NCBI GenBank assembly: GCA_022072505.1
Contig: JAJVHU010000007.1
Coordinates: 62,001-126,000, forward strand
Direction: 5' to 3'
Source of the DNA: Phycisphaerae bacterium
GTDB lineage: Bacteria > Planctomycetota > Phycisphaerae > UBA1845
Length of the DNA stretch: 64,000 nt
The notes under the pieces: generated by a model
The model's database searches: none
What the model was told of the DNA's origin: nothing
What the model saw: only the letters and a program-made list of their open reading frames with translations
Made by a program: the position numbers and the translations under genes
In this document: positions 6,849 through 15,517 of the stretch, piece after piece
Position numbering within the stretch: position 1 is the first letter of the stretch
Layout: every line of letters starts with the position of its first letter

Positions 6849-9764
6849 ATGCCGCCGAAATCGAACCCCATCACGCTCGACCGCTCCACCGCCGTGCAGC
6901 TTGGCGTCGCCGGGCTTCTCGGTTCAGCCGGCATCGTCGCCGAAACGGTGACCCTCGGCTTCTCCGGCGGCGCCTTCTTCTCCGCCGCCCTCGCGCTGGC
7001 GGCCAAGATCGGCGGAGACTGCATCCCCAACATTCTCGCCGGCCTCTTCGCCAAAAAGCTCGACGAGAAGCAGGCGAACCTCGACCTCCACCGCCGCCAC
7101 CAGCAGAACGCCCACCTCCAACGAATCATCAACCTGGCCATCGGCGAGTCGCTGAAACGCTTCGCCACGACGTACCAGGGCAGCAAATCAGAACGCGACT
7201 ATCTCACGCAACTCGCCAAGGCGATCCAGACGAACCCCCTATCGATCGAAATCGCGGCCCCTGCCGGCCTGTTGAATGCCCCACCAAGCCCCATCGCCGA
7301 ATCCGAGTGCATCAACCTCCTCACGGGCGATGCGGCGACCGTCCGCCAGCGCAAACCGCTGGGGGTCAACCAGTGGGTCTTCCTCCTTGGCCGGTTCGGA
7401 CACGCGCACGGTCTGGACAGCAAGGCCGACACGAACACGATCGGCAACGCCCTCAAAGCCGCCGGCACCCATCTTGAAGCGGACTTCATGCCTGAACTCA
7501 TCGCGCAGATGAAGCAGGCCGGCGCGGGGTCCGACTTCGCCTGGCCCGCGCTCATCATGCGCTTCCTCGGCGAAATCAACCAGGGCGTCCGCGACGCCAA
7601 CGTCAAGCTCGACAGCCTGATTGAGGCGGTGAAGACCCTCAGCGACGATGTGCAGGCGATCGTGCGCTGGACGGCGACGCAAGCCGGCGCGGCGTCCCCG
7701 ACTACCGCCGAGGACATCGCCTTCATCAAACAGCAATCTCTGAGTTGGTGCCGGTCGCTGGAGTCCATCAAACCGATGCTCGCCCAGCACGGCCTGCAAC
7801 TCGACGAACTCGTCGGCCAGGTCAACATGATCCAGCACAAGCTGGATGAATTAAGTTCCGAGGTCAGGTCAGGCTTTATCGGTATCCAAGAACGCCTCGA
7901 CCGGGATCGCCCGCGGCCGCAACTCCTCGTCGCCCGTCTCGACGCTCCGCCGCATTACGTCGATCGGCCTGCACTGATCGACGACATCGAACAAGCGTTG
8001 AACACCGCCGACGACGATGGTAAAGCCGCGCTCGCCGGCGCCAGCGGCGACGGCGGGCAGGGCAAGACCTACATCGCCCGTGCCTATGCCCGTCAGCACC
8101 GTGGGCGTTATCCCGGCGGCGTCGTGGAAGTCTCGATGGTCGATCGCCGCAGCCTGACCGCCGCCCTCGCCGCCGCCCTCGCCCCCACGCCCGGCGAGCC
8201 TCCGAAGGAAACGCAGGCCGCCGCCATCGTCCGTCAACTCCTGATGGCCGAGCGGTCCCTGCTGATCCTCGACAACGTCGAGGACGAGGCCCACTGGAAA
8301 GCGCTCCGCGAGGAGACGCTCGGCGCGTCGGGGCAACCTCTGCTTCCCGGGTCTCCGTGCCACATCATCGTCACCACGCGAGCCCGAGGACTGGCGGGCT
8401 GCACGGATGTTCACGTGGGAAAGATGTCCCTGCCCGAGGCCGCGGAGCTTCTCACGAAGCTGGGTTGCCGTATGCCCGGCGGCGTGGATTGGGCGAAACT
8501 CGAAGAGGGCCGCAATTCAGCGGACCCGGACGCGCAGGCGATCTTCGGCATCTGGCGGGACATCGAGGGACTCGCCGCCCTGGTTCACGCCGTCGGCGTC
8601 AAGGTCTCGCGGGCGCGGAAGCTGACCTGGCCGGAATACGCCGCGCGGGTCGCCGCCTGCGAGACGACGCAACTGCCCGACGCGGACGAGGTCATCCGCA
8701 AACGCCTCGACTACTCGCGCACGGCTTACAGCGTCCTGACGGACCTGCGCCGGTCGCTCGATGCGGCGGAACTCCGCTGCCTGGACTACGCCGCGCACCT
8801 GCCGCAGGATGCGACGCCGGCGGCCTGGCTTCACGAGCTTCTCACCGCGGAGACGGCGCCCGGAGGGAAGCTGGCGGCGGACAGGCTGGGACGGGACCGC
8901 GCCGGCGAACCGCGCGACGCGGAGGGGGTCATCGCCGACCTGCGCGACCTGGAGCTTCTTCGGAGCACGGAGGTCGAGCCGCTGGTCTCCGTCCACGCCC
9001 TGCATCGCAAGCTGACGCGCGAACTCGCGGCGGCGGACGCCCGCGAGATTCTGACGAGCATCGCCGAATATGCGCAGTTGCGACGTGCGGTCATCGTCGG
9101 CAAGAGCATCAATCACCCGAACGTGCTCACCAACCGCGACTTGCGCTGGGAACTCACGCCGCTCGCCGGCGTCTGCCTGGCGCTCTGGGAGGTGGGAATG
9201 CCCGGCGAGGCGGCGCGGCTGGCGGTCTGGGTCGGTTCCGTGTTGCAGGCTGTTGGGAGATACCGCGACGCCCTGGCTTGCCTGCTGCCGGTCGGGGATC
9301 ACGCAGCCGCAGTTGAACGGGCCATCGGACCCGCGGAACTCGCGAGCTGCACCTCCAACCTCGCGACGATCCAGAAGGATCTGGGCGACCTTCCCGCCGC
9401 GCGGGCGAACATTGAGAAGGCCATCGCCATCAACCTTAAGCACTTCGACCCGGACCATCCGACCCTGGCCGTCAGCTATTCCAACCTCGCGATGATCCAG
9501 AAGGATCTGGGCGACCTTCCCGCCGCGCGGGCGAACATGGAGCGGGCCGTCGCCATCCTGCGGAAGCACTTCGACCCGGACCATCCGACCCTGGCCACAA
9601 GCTACAACAACCTCGCGCACCTCTGCCTGGCGGAAGGCGACCGGGCGGAGGCGTGCCGGCTGTGGTCGCGGGCGCTGGCCATCCTGCGGAAGCATTTCAA
9701 CGAGGATCATCCGTACATCCGGAGCACCCTCCGCGCGATGCAGGCCGCGGGTTGCGCGCTGTGA
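6849..9764 (+). CDS. STAND-type NTPase with N-terminal hydrophobic domain and C-terminal TPRs
   Basis: Large putative signal-transducing NTPase (971 residues). Residues about 14-67 are a Gly/Ala-rich hydrophobic segment that could insert in a membrane or form a helical effector. Residues about 230-345 look helical or coiled-coil. The NB-ARC-like core has a Walker A, GASGDGGQGKTYIA, with Lys406; a Walker B, LLILDNVED, at 471-479; and HIIVTTRAR at 505-513. Residues 828-953 are three TPR units of 42 residues ending in KHFDPDHPTLA. The family includes prokaryotic immune sensors, but that role is inference here. The gene stands alone between repeat islands. No strong ribosome site precedes ATG 6849. 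Confidence 0.8.
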   Translation: MPPKSNPITLDRSTAVQLGVAGLLGSAGIVAETVTLGFSGGAFFSAALALAAKIGGDCIPNILAGLFAKKLDEKQANLDLHRRHQQNAHLQRIINLAIGESLKRFATTYQGSKSERDYLTQLAKAIQTNPLSIEIAAPAGLLNAPPSPIAESECINLLTGDAATVRQRKPLGVNQWVFLLGRFGHAHGLDSKADTNTIGNALKAAGTHLEADFMPELIAQMKQAGAGSDFAWPALIMRFLGEINQGVRDANVKLDSLIEAVKTLSDDVQAIVRWTATQAGAASPTTAEDIAFIKQQSLSWCRSLESIKPMLAQHGLQLDELVGQVNMIQHKLDELSSEVRSGFIGIQERLDRDRPRPQLLVARLDAPPHYVDRPALIDDIEQALNTADDDGKAALAGASGDGGQGKTYIARAYARQHRGRYPGGVVEVSMVDRRSLTAALAAALAPTPGEPPKETQAAAIVRQLLMAERSLLILDNVEDEAHWKALREETLGASGQPLLPGSPCHIIVTTRARGLAGCTDVHVGKMSLPEAAELLTKLGCRMPGGVDWAKLEEGRNSADPDAQAIFGIWRDIEGLAALVHAVGVKVSRARKLTWPEYAARVAACETTQLPDADEVIRKRLDYSRTAYSVLTDLRRSLDAAELRCLDYAAHLPQDATPAAWLHELLTAETAPGGKLAADRLGRDRAGEPRDAEGVIADLRDLELLRSTEVEPLVSVHALHRKLTRELAAADAREILTSIAEYAQLRRAVIVGKSINHPNVLTNRDLRWELTPLAGVCLALWEVGMPGEAARLAVWVGSVLQAVGRYRDALACLLPVGDHAAAVERAIGPAELASCTSNLATIQKDLGDLPAARANIEKAIAINLKHFDPDHPTLAVSYSNLAMIQKDLGDLPAARANMERAVAILRKHFDPDHPTLATSYNNLAHLCLAEGDRAEACRLWSRALAILRKHFNEDHPYIRSTLRAMQAAGCAL

Positions 9765-9903
9765 TGGGCGAGGTGCTTGAAGGCGATGGGCGAGGTGCTT
9801 GAAGGTGATGGGCAAAGTGCTGTGGATGGCGATAGGCGAGGTGTTGTGGATGGCGCTGGCCGTGCTGCGGATGGCGATGAGCAAGGTGTTGTGGATGGCG
9901 ATG
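9762..9903. repeat. Degenerate 21-24 base tandem repeats directly after the STAND gene
   Basis: Starting in the stop codon of the NTPase gene, about six units of the form GATGGGCGAGGTGTTGTG run to the edge of the REP island. Units differ by several bases. There is no convincing open frame. Confidence 0.75.
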
Positions 9904-10020
9904 GGTCGGCTTCAGCCGACCAGGGTTTGCCACCCGCTTCAGCGGGTGGGAGCCGGGCTGCAACACACCCCCTTCTTCTCACATCTCTTCTCAGCCGGCT
10001 TCAGCCGGGCTTGGTCCGAC
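9899..10020. repeat. REP-like half block
   Basis: Contains the palindrome GTCGGCTTCAGCCGAC, the hairpin CACCCGCTTCAGCGGGTG, and the terminal palindrome AGCCGGCTTCAGCCGGGC. This is the second half of the long block that flanks the transposase gene at 10466-10918. Confidence 0.85.
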
Positions 10021-10124
10021 GCTCGATTCAAGCCGCGGGCTGCAATGGTTGATGGGCAGGCGGATGAAGTTCTGCGTCAGTGCTCTATCCCGGGGAATGG
10101 GGCGCCCGCCCTCATCGCGCTTGC

Positions 10125-10492
10125 TCGTGAAGCAAGTCCGGCTGAAGCCGGCTGAGGTGATTCCGGAAGATAGGAAATGCAAAGAGAGACCGCCCGCCAC
10201 CGGTTGAAACCGGTGGCAAACCCCCGCCGGCTGAAGGCCGGCGAATGAGCCACCCGACCGGTTGAGCGCGGGTGAACCTCCGATGGGTCGGCTTCAGCCG
10301 GGCTTGACCCATCCGGTGCAAATCCATCCGGCGCAAATCCATCCGGCGCAAATCCCTCCGGTGCGGGCAACCCTGCGACAGGTCGGCTTCAGCCGACCAG
10401 GGTTTGCCACCCGCTTGAGCGGGTGGGAGCCGGGCTGCCATACACCCAACTTCCCAAGGCTCTTTTCAGCCGGCTTCAGCCGGGCTTGGTCC
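10125..10492. repeat. Long REP block, left of the RAYT gene
   Basis: A roughly 300-base block, repeated in the same orientation at 10994-11280. It contains hairpins ACCGGTTGAAACCGGT, GCCGGCTGAAGGCCGGC and GTCGGCTTCAGCCGAC, plus a 15-base tandem array GCAAATCCATCCGGC (four units here, three in the right block). Its right end supplies the stop codon and last residues of the transposase gene. Confidence 0.9.
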
Positions 10493-10918
10493 ACCCCTGT
10501 TCGGCGAATCACAGATTTCGAGCCGGGCCTGAATCCGCCCTACGGCGTGATGCTCGCGCTGGCGGCACACATAGTCGAGCACCCATTCAAGGTTCCTCTT
10601 GCCAAAACTCACGACGCCGTATCCGCGCTGCCACTCCAGCGCCTTGCGGTTCATGCGTTTGTTGACCTCGAATGAAGAAGCGCCCTTCAACTCCTGCACC
10701 AGATCGCTGATCGTGACGAACGGCTCGATGCTCAACGCCATATGCACATGAGTGTCCGTACCGCCGAGGCCGTGCAGATAGGCGCCCTTGATCCGGCGGC
10801 ATTTCGCCTGCAATTCACGATGGGTCAACAGTTCCAGTTCGCCGCAGAGCAGGGGAAGATCACCTTTGGTGTGCCAGTTGAAGTGCAGGAATATCTCATG
10901 GTAGACATGGCTGCTCAT
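10466..10918 (-). CDS. REP-associated tyrosine transposase (Y1/IS200-like)
   Basis: Single-strand HUH transposase-like protein of 150 residues. The metal-binding HxH motif is HVHMAL in a GGTDTHVHMALSIEP context, and the candidate catalytic tyrosine is in DYVCRQREHH, the usual YxxxQxxHH form of IS200-type enzymes. The start at 10918 (MSSHVYHEIFLHFNWHTK) matches this subfamily. The C-terminal PSPAEAG and the stop codon are read out of the flanking REP palindrome. Large direct REP blocks lie on both sides, the arrangement expected of a RAYT that mobilises or maintains REP elements. It appears intact. Confidence 0.85.
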   Translation of the reverse strand: MSSHVYHEIFLHFNWHTKGDLPLLCGELELLTHRELQAKCRRIKGAYLHGLGGTDTHVHMALSIEPFVTISDLVQELKGASSFEVNKRMNRKALEWQRGYGVVSFGKRNLEWVLDYVCRQREHHAVGRIQARLEICDSPNRGGPSPAEAG

Positions 10919-10936
10919 CGCGCTCGCTCCGGAAAC

Positions 10937-11280
10937 AAATCCGGCCGAAGCCGGCTGAAAAAGAGATTGAGAAGATAAAACTACTTGGTTGCCCCGTCCA
11001 CCACCGGTTGAAACCGATGGCAAACCCCCGCCGGCTGAAGGCCGGCGGATGAGCCTCCCGATCGGTTGAGCGCGGGTGAACCTCCGATGGGTCGGCTTCA
11101 GCCGGGCTTGACCCATCCGGTGCAAATCCATCCGGCGCAAATCCATCCGGTGCAGGCAAACCTGCGATGGGTCGGCTTCAGCCGACCGGCGTTTGCCACC
11201 CGCTTGAGCGGGTGGGAGCCGGGTTGCGACACCCCCTTCTTCTCACATCTCTTCTCAGCCGGCTTCAGCCGGGCTTGGCC
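10937..11280. repeat. Long REP block, right of the RAYT gene
   Basis: Second copy of the block at 10125-10492, in the same orientation, ending 27 bases from the sulfatase stop codon. The 15-base GCAAATCCATCCGGN array has one unit fewer than the left copy. The palindromes are the same. Confidence 0.9.
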
Positions 11281-11307
11281 CATCGGTCCGGATCCCTTGG
11301 TCGCGCC

Positions 11308-13212
11308 TCATTCGACGATGAGTTTGAGCTTGCGGATGTAGCGCTGGGGCCGATCGTTCTGGCGCGAGACCGAGCGGTCCTCGACCTGCGGCCAGAAGAC
11401 AAAGCATCCGGTCTCGGTCGGCGCCCCGGTGACGCGGCCGTCCGGCGTCAGCTCCACTCCCGCGGGGAGGCGGTCGGTGCATTCCCCGTCGTCGGGAAGC
11501 CGCGCGTCCGTGTAAAGGCCGAACGTCAGCGGCGGGGTTCCTCCGGAGGCGCGAATCTGAAACGCGTAGGGTTCGCCGAGGCGCGCGTTGGGGATCCGGT
11601 TCAGGCCGATGAGGTTCTCCGCGGTGATGAGCAGCCCGCGCTGCTCGTCAAGCAACTGCGACAGCCTGGTCTTGCGGCGGACGGTCTTGCGGTCCGTGTC
11701 GTCGTGGAGGCTGGTCTGTTCGTGCGGGTCGGTCCCGAGCGCGTAAAGCTCCTCCTCGCCGGTGTCATGCCGCGCGTACTTCCACTTCCGGTCGCGGATC
11801 AGCCCCCAGGAGGGGTTGACGAGCCGGAAGCTCTCCGAGAGGACGTGGCGGCGGGCGCTGCCCGTGCCGCCGTTCAACTGGGGGATGAGGCTGCGGCCGT
11901 CGCTGCCGATCTGGTGTTTGATCTCGTCGCGGGTGTATCCGGCGATCTCGAGGAGCGTCGCCGGCACGTCCAGGTCGATCGGAACCAGGCTCGCGAGGCG
12001 CCCCGCGTCCGTTCCCGGAACGCGAAACACCAGCGGGACGCGGATCGACTCCTCATACGGAAGCCGCTTCTGGAACACGCGGTGCTCGCCCCACTGATAA
12101 CCGTTGTCGGATGCGAAGACGTAGGCGGTCTGATCGCGCGACCAGGCGTCCGCTTCGACCGCGGTGACGATGGCGCCGACCAGCCGGTCCACGGCGCGCA
12201 GCGTGCGCAACTGGTCGGCGAAGAACTGGTCGGGGTTGCGCCCGCCGGAGGCGAACTCGCGCGTGCCGTCGTAGTACTCGTCGAACCCCTCCGCCTCCTG
12301 TTGGATGAAGTCCGGTTTGTCGGACAGATCCGACTCGCCCCAGCCGCGCCCGCGATAGAGGTAACCGGGATAGAACGGTTCATCCTCCACGGACGGAATG
12401 GCGGGCGTGTGCGGGGCGTTGACGGCGACGATGAGGCAGAACGGCGCGCGGTCCGCCTGGGCGTCGGTGATGAACGCCAGCGCCGCGTCCTGCTGGAACG
12501 TGGTGACGTAAGGCGGGTGATCGAAATCCAGCGCGCGAAGATAGTCGGCCAGGGGCGGTGGAAAACCGTCGGCGACCAGACCGTCGAGAAACCCGCTCAT
12601 CGCCCCGCGGTCCTCGGGCAGCAGCAACCCCGCGGTCGGCGCGGCGACGCCGCTGGCGCCGACGGTGAAGTCGTAACGGTCATACCGGTTGTTGTCCTGC
12701 CCGAGGAAGACGGACCAGCCGGGCGGGATGTAGCGGCCCTGCGGGATCGCGCCCCCCTCGCCGTCCACGCCGTCGAGAAGGAAGTATCCGTTCAGGTATT
12801 TTCCGATGAAGGCGGTGCGGTAGCCCTTGTCGCGCAGAAGCGTCGCCAGGGTCAGACGGTCCACGAAGCGCGAAGCGCCGCCGTTGGGGAAGTCGTTGTC
12901 CACGACGCCGGTGGCGTGGCACGAGAACCCGCCGGACAGAAGACCGGCGCGCATCGGGCAGCAGACCGGATTGCCGGCGAAAGCATTGGAGAACACGACG
13001 CCGGGGCGGATGAGGTGCTGCTTGACCTCGGGAAAGATGTCCTGCGGCATGTCGGCTTCGTTGACGCCGGGCAGGGTGTCCCAGCGCTGGTCGTCCGTGA
13101 GGATGAAGACGATGTTGGGAGGGGCGGCGAGGAGGGAATGCGGGAGCATAAGGACGGCCAGACCCACCGCCCACGACAAGAACCGCGATGACCGGCCATA
13201 GTTACTGCGCAT
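11308..13212 (-). CDS. Secreted sulfatase with C-terminal Ig-like extension
   Basis: Arylsulfatase-family hydrolase of 634 residues. A signal peptide (FLSWAVGLAVLMLPHSLLA) is followed by the metal-binding start PPNIVFILTDDQRWDTLPG. The formylglycine motif CxPxR is C84-C-P-M-R88 in NPVCCPMRAGLLSG, so it is a Cys-type sulfatase that needs a formylglycine-generating enzyme. Later SDNGYQWGEH provides further active-site residues. After about residue 530, GEPYAFQIRASGGTPPLTF marks a beta-sandwich of the putative-Ig/cadherin type. The substrate, probably a sulfated polysaccharide, is inference. It lies 34 bases downstream of the kelch gene and is probably its cotranscript. Confidence 0.9.
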   Translation of the reverse strand: MRSNYGRSSRFLSWAVGLAVLMLPHSLLAAPPNIVFILTDDQRWDTLPGVNEADMPQDIFPEVKQHLIRPGVVFSNAFAGNPVCCPMRAGLLSGGFSCHATGVVDNDFPNGGASRFVDRLTLATLLRDKGYRTAFIGKYLNGYFLLDGVDGEGGAIPQGRYIPPGWSVFLGQDNNRYDRYDFTVGASGVAAPTAGLLLPEDRGAMSGFLDGLVADGFPPPLADYLRALDFDHPPYVTTFQQDAALAFITDAQADRAPFCLIVAVNAPHTPAIPSVEDEPFYPGYLYRGRGWGESDLSDKPDFIQQEAEGFDEYYDGTREFASGGRNPDQFFADQLRTLRAVDRLVGAIVTAVEADAWSRDQTAYVFASDNGYQWGEHRVFQKRLPYEESIRVPLVFRVPGTDAGRLASLVPIDLDVPATLLEIAGYTRDEIKHQIGSDGRSLIPQLNGGTGSARRHVLSESFRLVNPSWGLIRDRKWKYARHDTGEEELYALGTDPHEQTSLHDDTDRKTVRRKTRLSQLLDEQRGLLITAENLIGLNRIPNARLGEPYAFQIRASGGTPPLTFGLYTDARLPDDGECTDRLPAGVELTPDGRVTGAPTETGCFVFWPQVEDRSVSRQNDRPQRYIRKLKLIVE

Positions 13213-13246
13213 GGTTAATGCTTTCGGTTGTGTCAGGCGTGCGGCA

Positions 13247-15394
13247 CTAGCGACACCGGACTGCGGCGGAGATCTCAGGGCAATCCGCTACGAGGACGCA
13301 GAGATCGCCCGTCGGCGCCCCGAACCAATAGGCTTTCGCCTCGCCGTTGGAATCCACCGTCACGGCGCGACGCCGCTCGTCGCCATTGAGATCACATTCG
13401 TTGACATCCAGACACAGGTCGATCCGCGTCCCCTCAGGCAGGTTTGTAATCACCTTGGCGCGCACGTTGAAGCCTCCCTCGACGGACGCGCACGACGCCT
13501 TGATATCCGCGATGAGCGCGCAATCGACCTGTGGGCCGCATTCCCAAGTGTCCTCGAAATGCGTATCTCGGTCGAAGCCCCCGTACAGCACCGTCGTGGC
13601 GCGGGCGCTATCATAGGCCAGGGCGTGTCCGTAGCGCGGGCTGGGCCCGAGGCCGGCTCCGGGCGACCAGATTGCCCCGTCCCATTCCCAGGTCTCGTCG
13701 CGGTACGATTCGGAACGTCCGCCAAAAAGCACCGTGACGCGTCGATCACTGTCGTAGACCATCGCATGGTTGATCAGCGGTGGCGGTCCGATGGTGGCCC
13801 GCAGCGACCACGCGCTCCCATCCCACTCCCAGGTCTCGCCGTCCCCTGAATTCCAGCCCCCACTGTAGAGCACTGTCACGCCCCTGGCACTGTCAAAGGC
13901 CATGGCGTGGCCCGTGCGCCCGGTCGGGCCGTCGGTCGCCCGCAGCCTCCACCTGGTTCCGTTCCATTCCCAGGTCTCGCGGTCGAGCCAGTCGTCCCAC
14001 CCTCCGAAAAGCACCGTGACGCCGCGGGCACTGTCGTAGGCCATCGCGTGACCAGAGCGGCGACGGGGGCCGTGCGTTGATCGCAGTGACCAGACGTTTC
14101 CGTCCCACTCCCACGTCTCGCGGCTACGGTGCAGATCGTCGTCGACTCCGCCGAAGAGCACCATCACGCCCCGGGCGCTGTCGTAGGCCATCGCGTGCGA
14201 CGTGCGAGCGCTGGGTCCGCCGGTCGACCGTAGCGACCAGGCGACTCCGTCCCACTCCCAGGTATCGCCGAAGGGATGCGGCCTGTAGTAGATCCAGAAA
14301 TTGCCGCCGAAGAGCACCGTAACGCCGCGCGCCTTGTCGTAGGCCATCGAGTGGCCGAACCTTCCGTACGGCCCTTTCGTCGCCCGCTTCCCCCACGCGG
14401 CGCCGTCCCATTCCCAGGTTTCGCCGGTGGACGGTCCGGAACTCCCGCCGAAGAGCACCGTAGCGCATCGGGCGCTGTCGTACACCATGGCGTGCTCCGC
14501 GGTCGCGTCGGGCCCGGTGTTCGCCCGCAGCGCCCAGGCGCTTCCGTCCCACTCCCAGGTCTCGCGGCTGGTCCGCCCATCGTAACCGCCGAAGATCACC
14601 GCGACCCCACGCGCGGTGTCGAAGGACATGGCGTGCCCCCTGCGCGCGCTGGGGCCGGTGGTCTCCCGCTGCGTCCATACGACTCCATCCCATTCCCACG
14701 TCTCGCCATTCCACCGACCGTCATGCCCGCCGAACAGCACGGTGACACCGCGCGCGCTGTCATACACCATGGCGTGTGAATAGCGGGCGCTGGGTCCGGT
14801 ACTCGCCCGCAGGGTCCAAGTCCGGCCGTCCCACTCCCAGGTGTCGCCGTACCGCTGATCGCCGTTGTCGTAGTGGTAACCCCCGAAAAGCACGGTGACG
14901 CCGCGCGCGCTGTCATAGGCCATGGCGTGACGGCGGCGCGGGCTCGGGCCGGGGGTCGCTCTAGGTGACCATGTGGTTCCGTCCCATTCCCATGTGTCGT
15001 TGTAGTTTTGACGATCACCACCCCCGAAGAGCACGGTGACGCCGCGGGCGCTGTCATACGCCATGGCGTGCTCTTCCCGAGGCGCGGGCCCGCCCGCGAC
15101 CCTGGAAGTCCAGACGCTGCCGTCCCATTCCCATGTGTCATTCACGGGCGTCCCGCGGTCGCCTCCGAAGAGCACGGTGACGCCCCGAGCCTGGTCATAA
15201 GCCATCGCGTGATTCGTGTGATGACCCGGCGCGACGGGGGTCATTTGTCGCCACTCCAATTCGCCGCCCAGCGCACAGGAAACCCCAAGTGCGAACACGG
15301 GTAACAATCCAACGATCGAACCACAAGCATCCTCCCGCGTGGGCCGGCTTCTCACCCGCTGCACTGAACCCGAATTATCAAGCCTGCATCTCAT
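13247..15394 (-). CDS. Secreted 12-repeat kelch-like protein with C-terminal four-cysteine domain
   Basis: 715 residues, with a hydrophobic export segment (GSIVGLLPVFALGVSCALG) near the N-terminus. Twelve repeats of about 50 residues follow, each with HAMAYDSARGVTVLFGG and ending TWEWDG-W, a kelch/galactose-oxidase-like beta-propeller signature. Twelve units would make two six-bladed propellers or one larger ring. The last 92 residues hold C-x9-C and, near the end, C-x8-C, the four-cysteine domain shared with the neighbouring proteins. ATG 15394 has a GGGGGAGG site upstream. It is probably in one transcript with the FG-GAP gene (123 bases upstream) and the sulfatase. No enzymatic role is visible. 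Confidence 0.8.
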   Translation of the reverse strand: MRCRLDNSGSVQRVRSRPTREDACGSIVGLLPVFALGVSCALGGELEWRQMTPVAPGHHTNHAMAYDQARGVTVLFGGDRGTPVNDTWEWDGSVWTSRVAGGPAPREEHAMAYDSARGVTVLFGGGDRQNYNDTWEWDGTTWSPRATPGPSPRRRHAMAYDSARGVTVLFGGYHYDNGDQRYGDTWEWDGRTWTLRASTGPSARYSHAMVYDSARGVTVLFGGHDGRWNGETWEWDGVVWTQRETTGPSARRGHAMSFDTARGVAVIFGGYDGRTSRETWEWDGSAWALRANTGPDATAEHAMVYDSARCATVLFGGSSGPSTGETWEWDGAAWGKRATKGPYGRFGHSMAYDKARGVTVLFGGNFWIYYRPHPFGDTWEWDGVAWSLRSTGGPSARTSHAMAYDSARGVMVLFGGVDDDLHRSRETWEWDGNVWSLRSTHGPRRRSGHAMAYDSARGVTVLFGGWDDWLDRETWEWNGTRWRLRATDGPTGRTGHAMAFDSARGVTVLYSGGWNSGDGETWEWDGSAWSLRATIGPPPLINHAMVYDSDRRVTVLFGGRSESYRDETWEWDGAIWSPGAGLGPSPRYGHALAYDSARATTVLYGGFDRDTHFEDTWECGPQVDCALIADIKASCASVEGGFNVRAKVITNLPEGTRIDLCLDVNECDLNGDERRRAVTVDSNGEAKAYWFGAPTGDLCVLVADCPEISAAVRCR

Positions 15395-15517
15395 GGTTAC
15401 CTGGCCTCCCCCTCGCAAAGTACGCGCTTACGCTCCCGCATCGGCGTGCACGTGCGGCTCGGCGTCCTCGATGGAGCGATGGCGATTCCCACATGTGTCC
15501 CAGCGTCTCGGGACGCC

